64,000 nucleotides of DNA, taken from NCBI GenBank assembly GCA_963800505.1, contig CAWDBL010000037.1:124001-188000 (forward strand). The letters are read 5' to 3'. The notes beneath the pieces were generated by a model. That model made no database searches and was not told the DNA's origin. It saw only the letters and a program-made list of their open reading frames with translations. This document shows positions 52,204-59,543 of this stretch, one piece after another. A program made the translations under genes and the position numbers. This DNA comes from Fodinibacter sp963800505 (GTDB taxonomy: Bacteria > Actinomycetota > Actinomycetes > Actinomycetales > Dermatophilaceae). How positions within the stretch are numbered: the first letter of the stretch is position 1; every line of letters begins with the position of its first letter.

Positions 52204-53162
52204 CCATGGCCGGTAACTCCCAGCGACGCGGTGCCGTGCGCACCGGCAACAAGAAGGGCCCCCAGGTCGGGTCGGGCGGCCAGCGCCGCCGCGGACTCGA
52301 GGGCAAGGGCCCCACCCCCAAGGCCGCCGACCGCCCGAACCACAAGGCGCACAAGTCGACCAAGGCCGCCGAGCGACGCGGTGGCGGTCAGGCCGGGCGC
52401 ACCAGCACCCGCAAGAACAAGGCGAGCAGCGAGATGGTCGCCGGGCGCAACTCGGTGCTCGAGGCGCTGCGCGCCGACGTGCCGGTCACGACGATGTACG
52501 TGGCGGGGCGCATCGACTCCGACGACCGGGTCCGCGAGGCGCTCAAGACCGCGACCGAGCGCGGCATCCCGGTGCTCGAGACCCCGCGCGGCGAGCTCGA
52601 CCGGCTCACCGACGGCGCGGTGCACCAGGGGCTGGCCCTGCAGGTGCCGCCCTACGAGTATGCCCACCCGAACGACCTGATCGACCCCGAGGCGCCCGGC
52701 ATCCCGCTCGTCGTGGCGCTCGACGGCATCACCGACCCGCGCAACCTGGGCGCCATCGTGCGCTCGGTCGCCGCGTTCGGCGGCCACGGCGTGGTCGTGC
52801 CCAGCCGGCGCTCGGCCGGGATGACGGCATCCGCCTGGAAGTCGTCGGCCGGTGCGGCCGCGCGGATCCCGGTGGCCCAGGCCACCAACCTGAACCGGGC
52901 CCTCGAGGACTACCACAAGGCCGGCTTCTTCATCATCGGACTCGACATGGACGGCGACGTCGAGCTGCCCGAGCTCGAGCTGGCGTCTGAGCCGCTGGTG
53001 GTGGTCGTGGGCTCCGAGGGCAAGGGCCTGTCGCGGCTGGTGCGCGAGCACTGCGACCAGATCGTGTCGGTGCCGATGAGCTCGGCGGTGGAGTCGCTCA
53101 ACGCCGGCATCGCCACCGGAGTCACGCTCTACGAGGTCGCGCGCCGCCGCCGGGGCCGCTGA
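52200..53162 (+). CDS. rlmB: 23S rRNA 2'-O-methyltransferase RlmB (SpoU family)
   Basis: The 320-residue protein has an 85-residue basic Gly/Lys-rich head, then the SPOUT domain: substrate-binding VAGRNSVLEALRADVPVTTM, VALDGITDPRNLGAIVRSVA, VVVVGSEGKGLSRLV, and the knot motif VPMSSAVESLNAGIATGV. It methylates G2251 of 23S rRNA. It follows cysS with an ATGA overlap, a conserved order in actinobacteria. The ATG at 52206 is an alternative start two codons in. Confidence 0.93.
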   Translation: MTMAGNSQRRGAVRTGNKKGPQVGSGGQRRRGLEGKGPTPKAADRPNHKAHKSTKAAERRGGGQAGRTSTRKNKASSEMVAGRNSVLEALRADVPVTTMYVAGRIDSDDRVREALKTATERGIPVLETPRGELDRLTDGAVHQGLALQVPPYEYAHPNDLIDPEAPGIPLVVALDGITDPRNLGAIVRSVAAFGGHGVVVPSRRSAGMTASAWKSSAGAAARIPVAQATNLNRALEDYHKAGFFIIGLDMDGDVELPELELASEPLVVVVGSEGKGLSRLVREHCDQIVSVPMSSAVESLNAGIATGVTLYEVARRRRGR

Positions 53163-53300
53163 CGCAGGCCCGCGCGACCGCGTCGAAACACCGGAAATGC
53201 TCGGTGTGTCGGGTGGGTCTGTGCGAGGATCGGCGCCGCCGGAGCACTTCGGTCCCGGGGGCATGACGACCCCCAACGTCGCGTCGCAGAGAGGGAACTC

Positions 53301-53705
53301 ATGTCCGACCAAGGCTCGCCCCCGCCGCCTCCGCCCCCGCCGCCCGGTTCGGGCGATGGCGGCTACCTGCCCCCTCCGCCACCCGGTGGCGGCGACTACG
53401 GCGGCGGCTACGGCGCCCCGCCGCCGCCGATGGGCGGAGGCCCCGTCGACCACCCCAAGGGGACGACGATCCTCATCCTCGGCATCCTGTCCCTGGTGTG
53501 CTGCTCGCCGCTGGGCATCGCCGCGTTCGTCATGGGCAACAACGCGCTCAAGGAGATCGACGCGCAGCCGGGTCGCTACGCCAACCGGCAGCTGGTGCAG
53601 ATCGGGCGCATCCTGGGCATCGTCGGCATGGTCCTCCTCGCCCTCTCGGTCCTCTGGCTGCTCGCGTTCGGTGGCCTCGCGGCCATCTCCGGAAGCAGCA
53701 ACTGA
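53301..53705 (+). CDS. DUF4190 proline-rich membrane protein
   Basis: The 134-residue protein has a 50-residue head of Pro, Gly and Tyr repeats, then two membrane segments (ILILGILSLVCCSPLGIAAFVMG and ILGIVGMVLLALSVLWLLAFGGLA) joined by an NNALKEIDAQPGRYANRQLV loop. That matches DUF4190. Proline-rich heads like this are common in actinobacterial membrane proteins. An AGAGAGGGAA stretch lies before the ATG. Function unknown. Confidence 0.82.
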   Translation: MSDQGSPPPPPPPPPGSGDGGYLPPPPPGGGDYGGGYGAPPPPMGGGPVDHPKGTTILILGILSLVCCSPLGIAAFVMGNNALKEIDAQPGRYANRQLVQIGRILGIVGMVLLALSVLWLLAFGGLAAISGSSN

Positions 53706-53709
53706 CCGG

Positions 53710-54150
53710 GTGACCCTCGTCCGCGAGACGGCGCACCCCGGTTCCACCAGGGACCGGGTGCGCCGTCTCGCGCTCCCCGGCGGGCTTCTCGTCGCCGCGA
53801 CGGCCGCCACGGCCTACGTCGCAGCCGTCGACCCCAACCGCCCCGGCCACTACCCGCTGTGCCCCACCTACGCCCTTGCCGGTATCTACTGTCCGGGGTG
53901 CGGGATGCTGCGTGCGACCCACGACCTGGCGCACCTCGACGTGGCGGGAGCCTTCGCCCGCAACCCCCTCGCCGTGCCCATCTACGTCGGGCTGGCGCTG
54001 CTCTTCACGCGCTGGGTGATCGCCCGCTGGCGCGGTGAGCAGCTGCGCTGGGACCCGCCGCGATGGCTGCCGGCTGCGCTGGCCGTGGGGTTCTTGGCCT
54101 ACACCGTCGCCCGCAACGTGCCCGGCTGGGCCTGGCTCTCACCTGCCTGA
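53710..54150 (+). CDS. DUF2752 membrane protein
   Basis: The 146-residue protein has three membrane segments and the DUF2752 motif CPTYALAGIYCPGCGMLRAT, with a C-P-x-C-G-x-x-R pattern, near residue 60. Members often lie beside DUF4190 proteins, as here. The GTG start is four bases after the DUF4190 stop, so they probably form one operon. The Cys pair may be redox-active or metal-binding. Function unknown. Confidence 0.8.
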   Translation: MTLVRETAHPGSTRDRVRRLALPGGLLVAATAATAYVAAVDPNRPGHYPLCPTYALAGIYCPGCGMLRATHDLAHLDVAGAFARNPLAVPIYVGLALLFTRWVIARWRGEQLRWDPPRWLPAALAVGFLAYTVARNVPGWAWLSPA

Positions 54151-54175
54151 TCCCGACTTCCCGCCTGGCCCCGAC

Positions 54176-54223
54176 CTGGTGCGAAAGCTCCACCCTGGCG
54201 AGGGCCGTCTCGCCCCGCACCAG
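54176..54223. terminator. Two-level hairpin between converging genes
   Basis: CTGGTGCG (54176-54183) pairs with CGCACCAG (54216-54223), and inside GGCGAG/CTCGCC (54197-54202 and 54209-54214) makes a second stem. It separates the DUF2752 gene from the converging RDD gene. Confidence 0.6.
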
Positions 54224-54252
54224 CGGTGGATGGTCCGCAATGGGTCGGAGGA

Positions 54253-55095
54253 TCAGCCCTTCGGCACGGTCACGACGCTGGAGTGCACGGCCTTGTCGCC
54301 GAGGGTCTGCTTGTCGGCGTCCCACAGCATCCACAGCCAGCCCAGGTAGAGGATCTGGTTGACCAGGCCGTTGACGATCTCGCGCAGGAAGGTCATGCCG
54401 GCGCCGACCGGCTGCCCGGTCTTGTCGTCGAGCAGGTAGAGCCCGATGACCTTCTTCCCCACGCTCTGGCCGGTGCGGCCCATCTTGAACACGCGGTTCC
54501 AGATGGTGATGCCGATGGCGATCAGCACGCCGAGCGCGATGAGCAGGCCGCCGAATACCGCGAGCCCCGGGTTGGAGTCGCCCGAGGTGGTGGTGTTGCC
54601 GAACTGGTCGGTGTTGAACTCGCTCGGTGCGGCGACGACGATCAGGATGATGCCGAGGATGACCGGGATCAGCCCGATGAGCGTGAGCGCCCAGTCGATG
54701 AGGTAGGCGAGGGCGCGCTGCCCGAAGCTGGCCACCTTGCCGAAGTTCTGCTCGACGTAGGCCAGGCTGCCCGGGTAGGCGGAGCCGCCACCGGCGGCGT
54801 AGACCGGCGCCTGGGAGTAGCCGCCGTAGGGGTTGGCCGGTGGCTGCGGGTAACCGGACTGTGCTGCACCGGGATTCGGCTGCCCGTAGGAGCCGACAGG
54901 AGGTGACGGAGGCGGGTACTCGGGGGCGACCGGCGGGGCGGGCGGGCCCACGGGCGGCGGAGCCGGCGCGTGCGGCGGGGTCGTTGTTGCCTCGGGCGGC
55001 GGGGGAGGTGCGGCCGCCGGCGACGGATCAGGAGCGGGCGGGGTCTGCGGCTCGCCGGGCGTCTGGTCGGCGGGGTCCTGCGGATGGTCGGTCAT
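54253..55095 (-). CDS. RDD-family membrane protein with proline-rich head
   Basis: The 280-residue protein starts with about 125 residues rich in Pro, Ala, Gly and Tyr. The RDD domain follows: FGQRALAYLIDWALTLIGLIP with the characteristic Arg-Asp, a long second segment, and VFKMGRTGQSVGKKVIGLYL at the last pair. Three membrane segments are seen. RDD proteins are often transport-like or anchor proteins; role unknown. GAGGGA before the ATG at 55095 supports the start. Confidence 0.82.
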   Translation of the reverse strand: MTDHPQDPADQTPGEPQTPPAPDPSPAAAPPPPPEATTTPPHAPAPPPVGPPAPPVAPEYPPPSPPVGSYGQPNPGAAQSGYPQPPANPYGGYSQAPVYAAGGGSAYPGSLAYVEQNFGKVASFGQRALAYLIDWALTLIGLIPVILGIILIVVAAPSEFNTDQFGNTTTSGDSNPGLAVFGGLLIALGVLIAIGITIWNRVFKMGRTGQSVGKKVIGLYLLDDKTGQPVGAGMTFLREIVNGLVNQILYLGWLWMLWDADKQTLGDKAVHSSVVTVPKG

Positions 55096-55135
55096 GACTG
55101 TCCCTCGGCGAGCATCGGGTGGGTGCCCTTCGATC

Positions 55136-56389
55136 CTAGGCTCGCCCCTGCGGAGTGGCGATGACCGGTAGCTCACGCGTGTCGACCCCGAGCACCGCCC
55201 GCTCGTCGGGCTTCGAGGGCAGCACCGACGCGACGTAGTCGTCGATCGCCACCTCGATCGGGATGTCGTGCTGGGCGCGCTCGGCCATGTACCAGCGGTG
55301 CTCGAGCACCTCGTGGAAGACCTCGGCCGGCTCCAGCTTGGCCACCAGGGCGCGGGGCACCCGGCGGGTGACCGGCTCGTAGATGTTGGCCAGCCAGTCG
55401 TGCGCGACGATCTCCTCGTCCTCCCCCTGCCGTCCGGTGCCCGCCGCGTAGGCGTCGAGGTCGTTGAGCAGCCGCCGGGCCTGGTTCTCGCGCACGTCGA
55501 GGCCGGTCAGGCGCAGCAGGCGGCGCGAGTGGTGCCCGGCATCGACGACCTTGGGCTGGATCTGGATCGACGTGCCGCCGATGTCGGTGGTGATGGCCAG
55601 CTCGTCGACGTCGAAGCCGAGCGCGTTGAGCCGCCGGATCCGGTCGTCGACCCGCCAGCGCTCGGTGTCGTCGATCAGCTCGCTGCCGGTGAGGGCGTCC
55701 CACAGCTCGCGGTAGCGCAGCATGATCCGCTCGCTGACCGCCACCGGGTCGCGGTCCTCCTGCAGCAGGCCGCCGGCCTCGAGGTCCATCAGCTCACCGG
55801 CGATGTTGACCCGGGCGATCTCCAGGTCGTGCTCGCGCTGGCCGTCGCTGAGCCGCTCGCGCAGCTCGCCGGTCTCGGCATCCACCAGGTAGGCGGCGAA
55901 CGCCCCGGCATCCCGCCGGAACAGCGTGTTCGACAGCGAGACGTCGCCCCACCAGAACCCGGCGAGGTGGAGGCGCACGAGCAGCACGGCGAGGGCGTCG
56001 ATCAGCCGCCCGGCGGTGCCCTTGCGCAGGTTCTGGCTGTAGAGCGCGCGGTAGGGCAGCGAGAACTGCAGGTGGCGGGTGATCAGGCACGCGTCGAGCG
56101 GCTCGCCGTCGAGCCCGACCCGCCCGCTCACCACCGCGAACGGCTCGACGCACGGCATCTGCAAGCGGTTGAGGCTGCGCAGCAGCTCGTACTCGTGTCG
56201 GGCCAGGTCGGCGCGGATCTCCTTGACCGCGAGCACGCGCCCGGACAGGCGCACGAACCGCACGACGTGCCGCGAGATGCCGCGAGGCAGGGCGGCGAGC
56301 AGGTCCTCGGGCCACTCCTCGAGGGGAATGCGCCACGGCAGGTCGAGCAGTGCGGGGTCGGGGCGGGCGGCCGAGATCTCCAGTGCCAT
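55136..56389 (-). CDS. DUF4032 protein with kinase-like N-terminal domain
   Basis: The 417-residue protein has a kinase-like N-terminal half resembling Kdo/WaaP-type or lipopolysaccharide kinases: VVRFVRLSGRVLAVKEIRAD, LARHEYELLRSLNRL, LVRLHLAGFWWGDVSLSNTLF, FAAYLVDAETGEL. The GDxSLSNT stretch fits the catalytic loop and DAETGE the metal-binding loop. The C-terminal half carries the DUF4032 domain (IQIQPKVVDAGHHSRRLLRL). The substrate is unknown. The ATG at 56389 has GAGAGG eight bases upstream. Confidence 0.82.
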   Translation of the reverse strand: MALEISAARPDPALLDLPWRIPLEEWPEDLLAALPRGISRHVVRFVRLSGRVLAVKEIRADLARHEYELLRSLNRLQMPCVEPFAVVSGRVGLDGEPLDACLITRHLQFSLPYRALYSQNLRKGTAGRLIDALAVLLVRLHLAGFWWGDVSLSNTLFRRDAGAFAAYLVDAETGELRERLSDGQREHDLEIARVNIAGELMDLEAGGLLQEDRDPVAVSERIMLRYRELWDALTGSELIDDTERWRVDDRIRRLNALGFDVDELAITTDIGGTSIQIQPKVVDAGHHSRRLLRLTGLDVRENQARRLLNDLDAYAAGTGRQGEDEEIVAHDWLANIYEPVTRRVPRALVAKLEPAEVFHEVLEHRWYMAERAQHDIPIEVAIDDYVASVLPSKPDERAVLGVDTRELPVIATPQGRA

Positions 56390-56449
56390 GGTCACAGCCT
56401 CTCGCACTCGGCGGGCGGGCGGTACGAGCGGCGCCCGCGACCACGGGAC

Positions 56450-56489
56450 GCGACAGGGCCCCGGACGCGAATGTCCGAGGCCCTGTCGC
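56450..56489. terminator. Hairpin terminator after msiK
   Basis: GCGACAGGGCC (56450-56460) pairs with GGCCCTGTCGC (56479-56489), and CGGAC/GTCCG makes an inner stem after one mismatch. It follows the minus-strand sugar-ATPase gene (stop at 56504), with the DUF4032 start further on. Confidence 0.75.
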
Positions 56490-56503
56490 GCAGCGGTTGC
56501 GCG

Positions 56504-57607
56504 TCAGCCGAGGCGGGCGCCGCTCTCGGGGTTGAACACGTGCATGTGGTCGGGGTTGGGGTAGACGTAGATCTTCGAGCCCTTGTCGGGCACGTTGCGG
56601 CCGTCGACGCGTGCGATGAACGGCTTGGCCAGGCCGTCGTCGCCGCCCTCGAGCTTGACGTGGTCCTGGGCCGGGGTGGCGTAGACGTAGGCGTCGGCGC
56701 CGAGCTCCTCGACGACGTCGACGATCAGCTCGAGGCCGTCCTGGTTGGTGGTGACCTCGACGTCCTCGGGGCGCATGCCGACGATGACCTGGTTGCCGAC
56801 GTTGCCGAGCAGCGAGCGGTCGACGGGGAGGCGGTGGCTGCCGAACTGCACGCCGTCCTCGGTGACGGGCACCGAGACGAGGTTCATGGCCGGCGAGCCG
56901 ATGAAGCCCGCGACGAACACGTTGTTCGGGCGGTCGTACATCTCACGCGGGGTGGCGCACTGCTGCAGGATGCCGTCCTTCAGCAGGGCGATGCGGTCGC
57001 CCATCGTCATGGCCTCGATCTGGTCGTGGGTGACGTAGACCGTGGTGACGCCGAGCCGGCGCTGCAGGGATGCGATCTGGGTGCGGGTCTGGACGCGGAG
57101 CTTGGCGTCGAGGTTCGACAGCGGCTCGTCCATGAGGAACACCTGGGGGGAGCGGACGATGGCCCGGCCCATGGCGACGCGCTGGCGCTGGCCACCGGAG
57201 AGGGCCTTGGGCTTGCGCTCGAGGTAGTCGCCCAGGTCGAGGATCTGGGCCGCCTCGGCCACGCGCTTCTTGATCTCGCTCTTGTCGACGCCGGCGATCT
57301 TCAGGGCGAAGCCCATGTTGTCGGCGACGGTCATGTGCGGGTAGAGCGCGTAGTTCTGGAAGACCATCGCTACGTCGCGGTCCTTGGGGGACAGGTCGGT
57401 GACGTCGCGGTCACCGATCCAGATCTTGCCGCCGTTGACCTCTTCGAGGCCGGCGAGCATGCGCAGGGAGGTGGACTTGCCGCACCCCGAGGGTCCGACG
57501 AGGACGAGGAACTCCCCGTCGGCCACGTCGATGTCGAGGCGGTCTACCGAGGGCGAGTCGTTGCCCGGGTAGATGCGGGTGGCTTGGTCGAACTTGACAG
57601 TTGCCAT
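56504..57607 (-). CDS. msiK: Multiple-sugar ABC transporter ATPase (MsiK/UgpC type)
   Basis: The 367-residue ATPase has Walker A GPSGCGKSTSLRMLAGLEE, Q-loop FQNYALYPHMTV, signature LSGGQRQRVAMGRAIV, Walker B VFLMDEPLSNLDAKLR and the regulatory C-terminal barrels (VIVGMRPEDVEV). It stands alone without permeases, like MsiK in streptomycetes, which serves many sugar importers at once. A divergent LacI regulator and a LacI-like palindrome lie upstream. The ATG at 57607 is preceded by GAAGGAAGG at a long spacing. Confidence 0.9.
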   Translation of the reverse strand: MATVKFDQATRIYPGNDSPSVDRLDIDVADGEFLVLVGPSGCGKSTSLRMLAGLEEVNGGKIWIGDRDVTDLSPKDRDVAMVFQNYALYPHMTVADNMGFALKIAGVDKSEIKKRVAEAAQILDLGDYLERKPKALSGGQRQRVAMGRAIVRSPQVFLMDEPLSNLDAKLRVQTRTQIASLQRRLGVTTVYVTHDQIEAMTMGDRIALLKDGILQQCATPREMYDRPNNVFVAGFIGSPAMNLVSVPVTEDGVQFGSHRLPVDRSLLGNVGNQVIVGMRPEDVEVTTNQDGLELIVDVVEELGADAYVYATPAQDHVKLEGGDDGLAKPFIARVDGRNVPDKGSKIYVYPNPDHMHVFNPESGARLG

Positions 57608-57685
57608 GGCGTCATTGCCTTCCTTCACCGGCAGGAACGTGCCGGACGATCCGTTGTAAAGGTGGTGGAGCTCCCGCCACATCGG

Positions 57686-57707
57686 TGTAAGCGGTTTCGC
57701 CAGTATG
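57686..57707. promoter_or_regulatory. LacI-type operator and msiK promoter candidate
   Basis: GTGTAAGCGGTTTCGC (about 57686-57701) has the AAnCGnTT core of LacI-family operators. A CATACT box on the minus strand (57707-57702) just beside it could be the -10 of msiK, so a bound repressor would cover the start of transcription. The LacI gene is divergent at 57788. Confidence 0.5.
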
Positions 57708-57787
57708 CCGTGTCGAGGCGGCGCTGTGGTACCCCGGTCCCGGCAATGTGCGGCACGGCATCCGCCGTGGTTGTTAGATTGCGCCCC

Positions 57788-58822
57788 GTGAACGAGTCGC
57801 GGTCAGCGCGCCTGGCCGACATCGCGGCGCAGGCCGACGTCAGCGAGGCGACGGTCAGCCGGGTGCTGAACGACCGCCCCGGCGTCTCCGACTCGACCCG
57901 GCAGGCGGTGCTCACCGCCATCGACGTGCTCGGCTACGACCGGCCCACCCGGCTGAAGCCCAAGTCGGCGCTGCTCGTGGGGCTGGTCATGCCCGAGCTG
58001 GTCAACCCGATCTTTCCCGCGTTTGCGCAGGTCATCGAGACGGCGCTGGCCGCCGAGGGCTTCACCCCGGTGCTGTGCACGCAGACCCCGGGCGGGGTGC
58101 ACGAGGACGACTACGTGCAGATGCTGCTCGACCGCGGGGTCTCCGGGATCATCTTCCTCAGCGGCCAGCACGCCGACGCCACCTCCGACCCGGCGCGCTA
58201 CCAGGGGCTGCGTGACCGCGGCCTGCCGATCGTGCTGGTCAACGGCTGGCTGAGCGGGGTCGACGCCCCCTTCGTGTCGAACGACGACGTCGCGTCGATG
58301 GGCCTGGCCGTCAACCACCTGGCGCAGCTGGGGCACACCGAGATCGGGCTGGCCCTGGGCCCGGAGCGCTACACCCCGGTCATCCGCAAGGTGCAGGGCT
58401 TCCGGGTGGCGATGCGCGACTACCTGGGGGTCGAGCCGGCGCACCTCGAACGACTGGTCACCCACACGGTGTTCAGCCTCGAGGGCGGCGCGGCAGCGGC
58501 GGGGCGGCTGATCTCGCGCGGGGCCACGGCGGTGATCTGCGGGTCGGACCTGATGGCTCTCGGCGCGATCCGGCAGGCGCGCTCGATGGGCCTGAGCGTG
58601 CCGCGCGACGTCTCGGTGGTCGGCTACGACGACTCCACGATCATGGGGTTCACCGACCCACCGCTCACCACGATCCGCCAGGCGGTGGAGGCGATGGGGG
58701 ATGCCGCGGTGCGCGCGCTGCTCGACGAGATCGGCGGGGAGGGTCCGCCGCGGGCGGAGTACGTCTTCCGCCCCGAGCTCGTCGTGCGCGGCTCGACCGG
58801 TGCGGTGCCGCACCGCGCCTGA
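57788..58822 (+). CDS. LacI-family transcriptional regulator
   Basis: The 344-residue protein has the LacI helix-turn-helix RLADIAAQADVSEATVSRVL with hinge helix region NDRPGVSDSTRQAVLTAI, then a periplasmic-binding-like ligand domain (LVGLVMPELVNPIFPAFAQV, GIIFLSGQHAD, VVGYDDSTIMGFTDPPLTTI). It probably controls the divergent msiK gene in response to a sugar. TAGATT seven bases before the GTG start marks a leaderless start; longer upstream frames are antisense to msiK. Confidence 0.92.
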   Translation: MNESRSARLADIAAQADVSEATVSRVLNDRPGVSDSTRQAVLTAIDVLGYDRPTRLKPKSALLVGLVMPELVNPIFPAFAQVIETALAAEGFTPVLCTQTPGGVHEDDYVQMLLDRGVSGIIFLSGQHADATSDPARYQGLRDRGLPIVLVNGWLSGVDAPFVSNDDVASMGLAVNHLAQLGHTEIGLALGPERYTPVIRKVQGFRVAMRDYLGVEPAHLERLVTHTVFSLEGGAAAAGRLISRGATAVICGSDLMALGAIRQARSMGLSVPRDVSVVGYDDSTIMGFTDPPLTTIRQAVEAMGDAAVRALLDEIGGEGPPRAEYVFRPELVVRGSTGAVPHRA

Positions 58823-58869
58823 ACCACAGCGAGGCGCGGATGCCGTGTGGCCGGCATCCGCACTCCGCT

Positions 58870-58923
58870 TCACCTACCGCCTGGTAGGTGGACCGATCAC
58901 CTCACTTACCAGGCGGTAGGTGA
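58870..58923. repeat. 17-bp inverted repeat made of two operator-like palindromes
   Basis: TCACCTACCGCCTGGTA (58870-58886) and TACCAGGCGGTAGGTGA (58907-58923) are perfect complements around 20 bases. Each arm, with its flank, also makes its own near-palindrome of the TACC-N4-GGTA type: CACCTACC-GCCT-GGTAGGTG (58871-58890) and CACTTACC-AGGC-GGTAGGTG. It is either a terminator for lacI or a pair of TetR-type operators; both fit. Confidence 0.65.
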
Positions 58924-59053
58924 CGGCAGGTGCGGCACTGCCAGATCGTCCGGCTCTCGGCGCGCGCGGCGCGCGCACACAGCGCGAACGCGAGCGACAC
59001 GGCATCGGGGCGTTCCTCTGGCGCGTCGCGGGAGGCACCCCTATGGTTCGGGC

Positions 59054-59482
59054 ATGAGGATCTCGGACGTGATCAAGCGCAAGGGCGGGACCGTCATCAC
59101 CGTGCGCACCGACGCATCAGTGGCCGAGCTGCTGTCCCTCCTCTCGGAGCACAAGATCGGTGCGGTCGTGGTGAGCGACGACGGCGAGAGCGTGCACGGC
59201 ATCGTCAGTGAGCGCGACATCGTGCGGCACCTGCACACCGACGGCGCGAGCCTGCTCGACGCGCCGGTCGGACAGATCATGACGGTCGAGGTGCACACGG
59301 CGAGCCCGGATGAGAGCCTCGACGACCTCGAGGCGATGATGACCGAGCGCCGCTTCCGGCACGTGCCGGTGGTGGTCGACGACAAGCTCGTCGCGATCAT
59401 GAGCATCGGCGACGTCGTCAAGAACCGCATCGACGACCTGCAGGCCGAGCGCGACCAGCTTCGCACCTACATCCAGTCCTGA
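59054..59482 (+). CDS. Two-CBS-domain protein
   Basis: The 142-residue protein is made of two CBS motifs: VITVRTDASVAELLSLLSEH with IGAVVVSDDGESVHGIVSER, and VEVHTASPDESLDDLEAMMT with RHVPVVVDDKLVAIMSIGD. CBS pairs bind adenine nucleotides and act as energy sensors. As a free-standing CBS protein of this length, it is similar to mycobacterial hypoxia-linked ones. TATGGT six bases before the ATG gives a leaderless start. Confidence 0.88.
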   Translation: MRISDVIKRKGGTVITVRTDASVAELLSLLSEHKIGAVVVSDDGESVHGIVSERDIVRHLHTDGASLLDAPVGQIMTVEVHTASPDESLDDLEAMMTERRFRHVPVVVDDKLVAIMSIGDVVKNRIDDLQAERDQLRTYIQS

Positions 59483-59543
59483 CCGACGGGGCGCGGGCCC
59501 GGAGCACACCACGCACTCAGCAAGAGCGCTTACCGTGGTGGGC

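Noticed and set aside
55268..57787. Plus-strand open frame joined upstream of the LacI gene
   Set aside because: Antisense to DUF4032 and msiK; only the part from 57788 is a real LacI protein, with its own -10 box.
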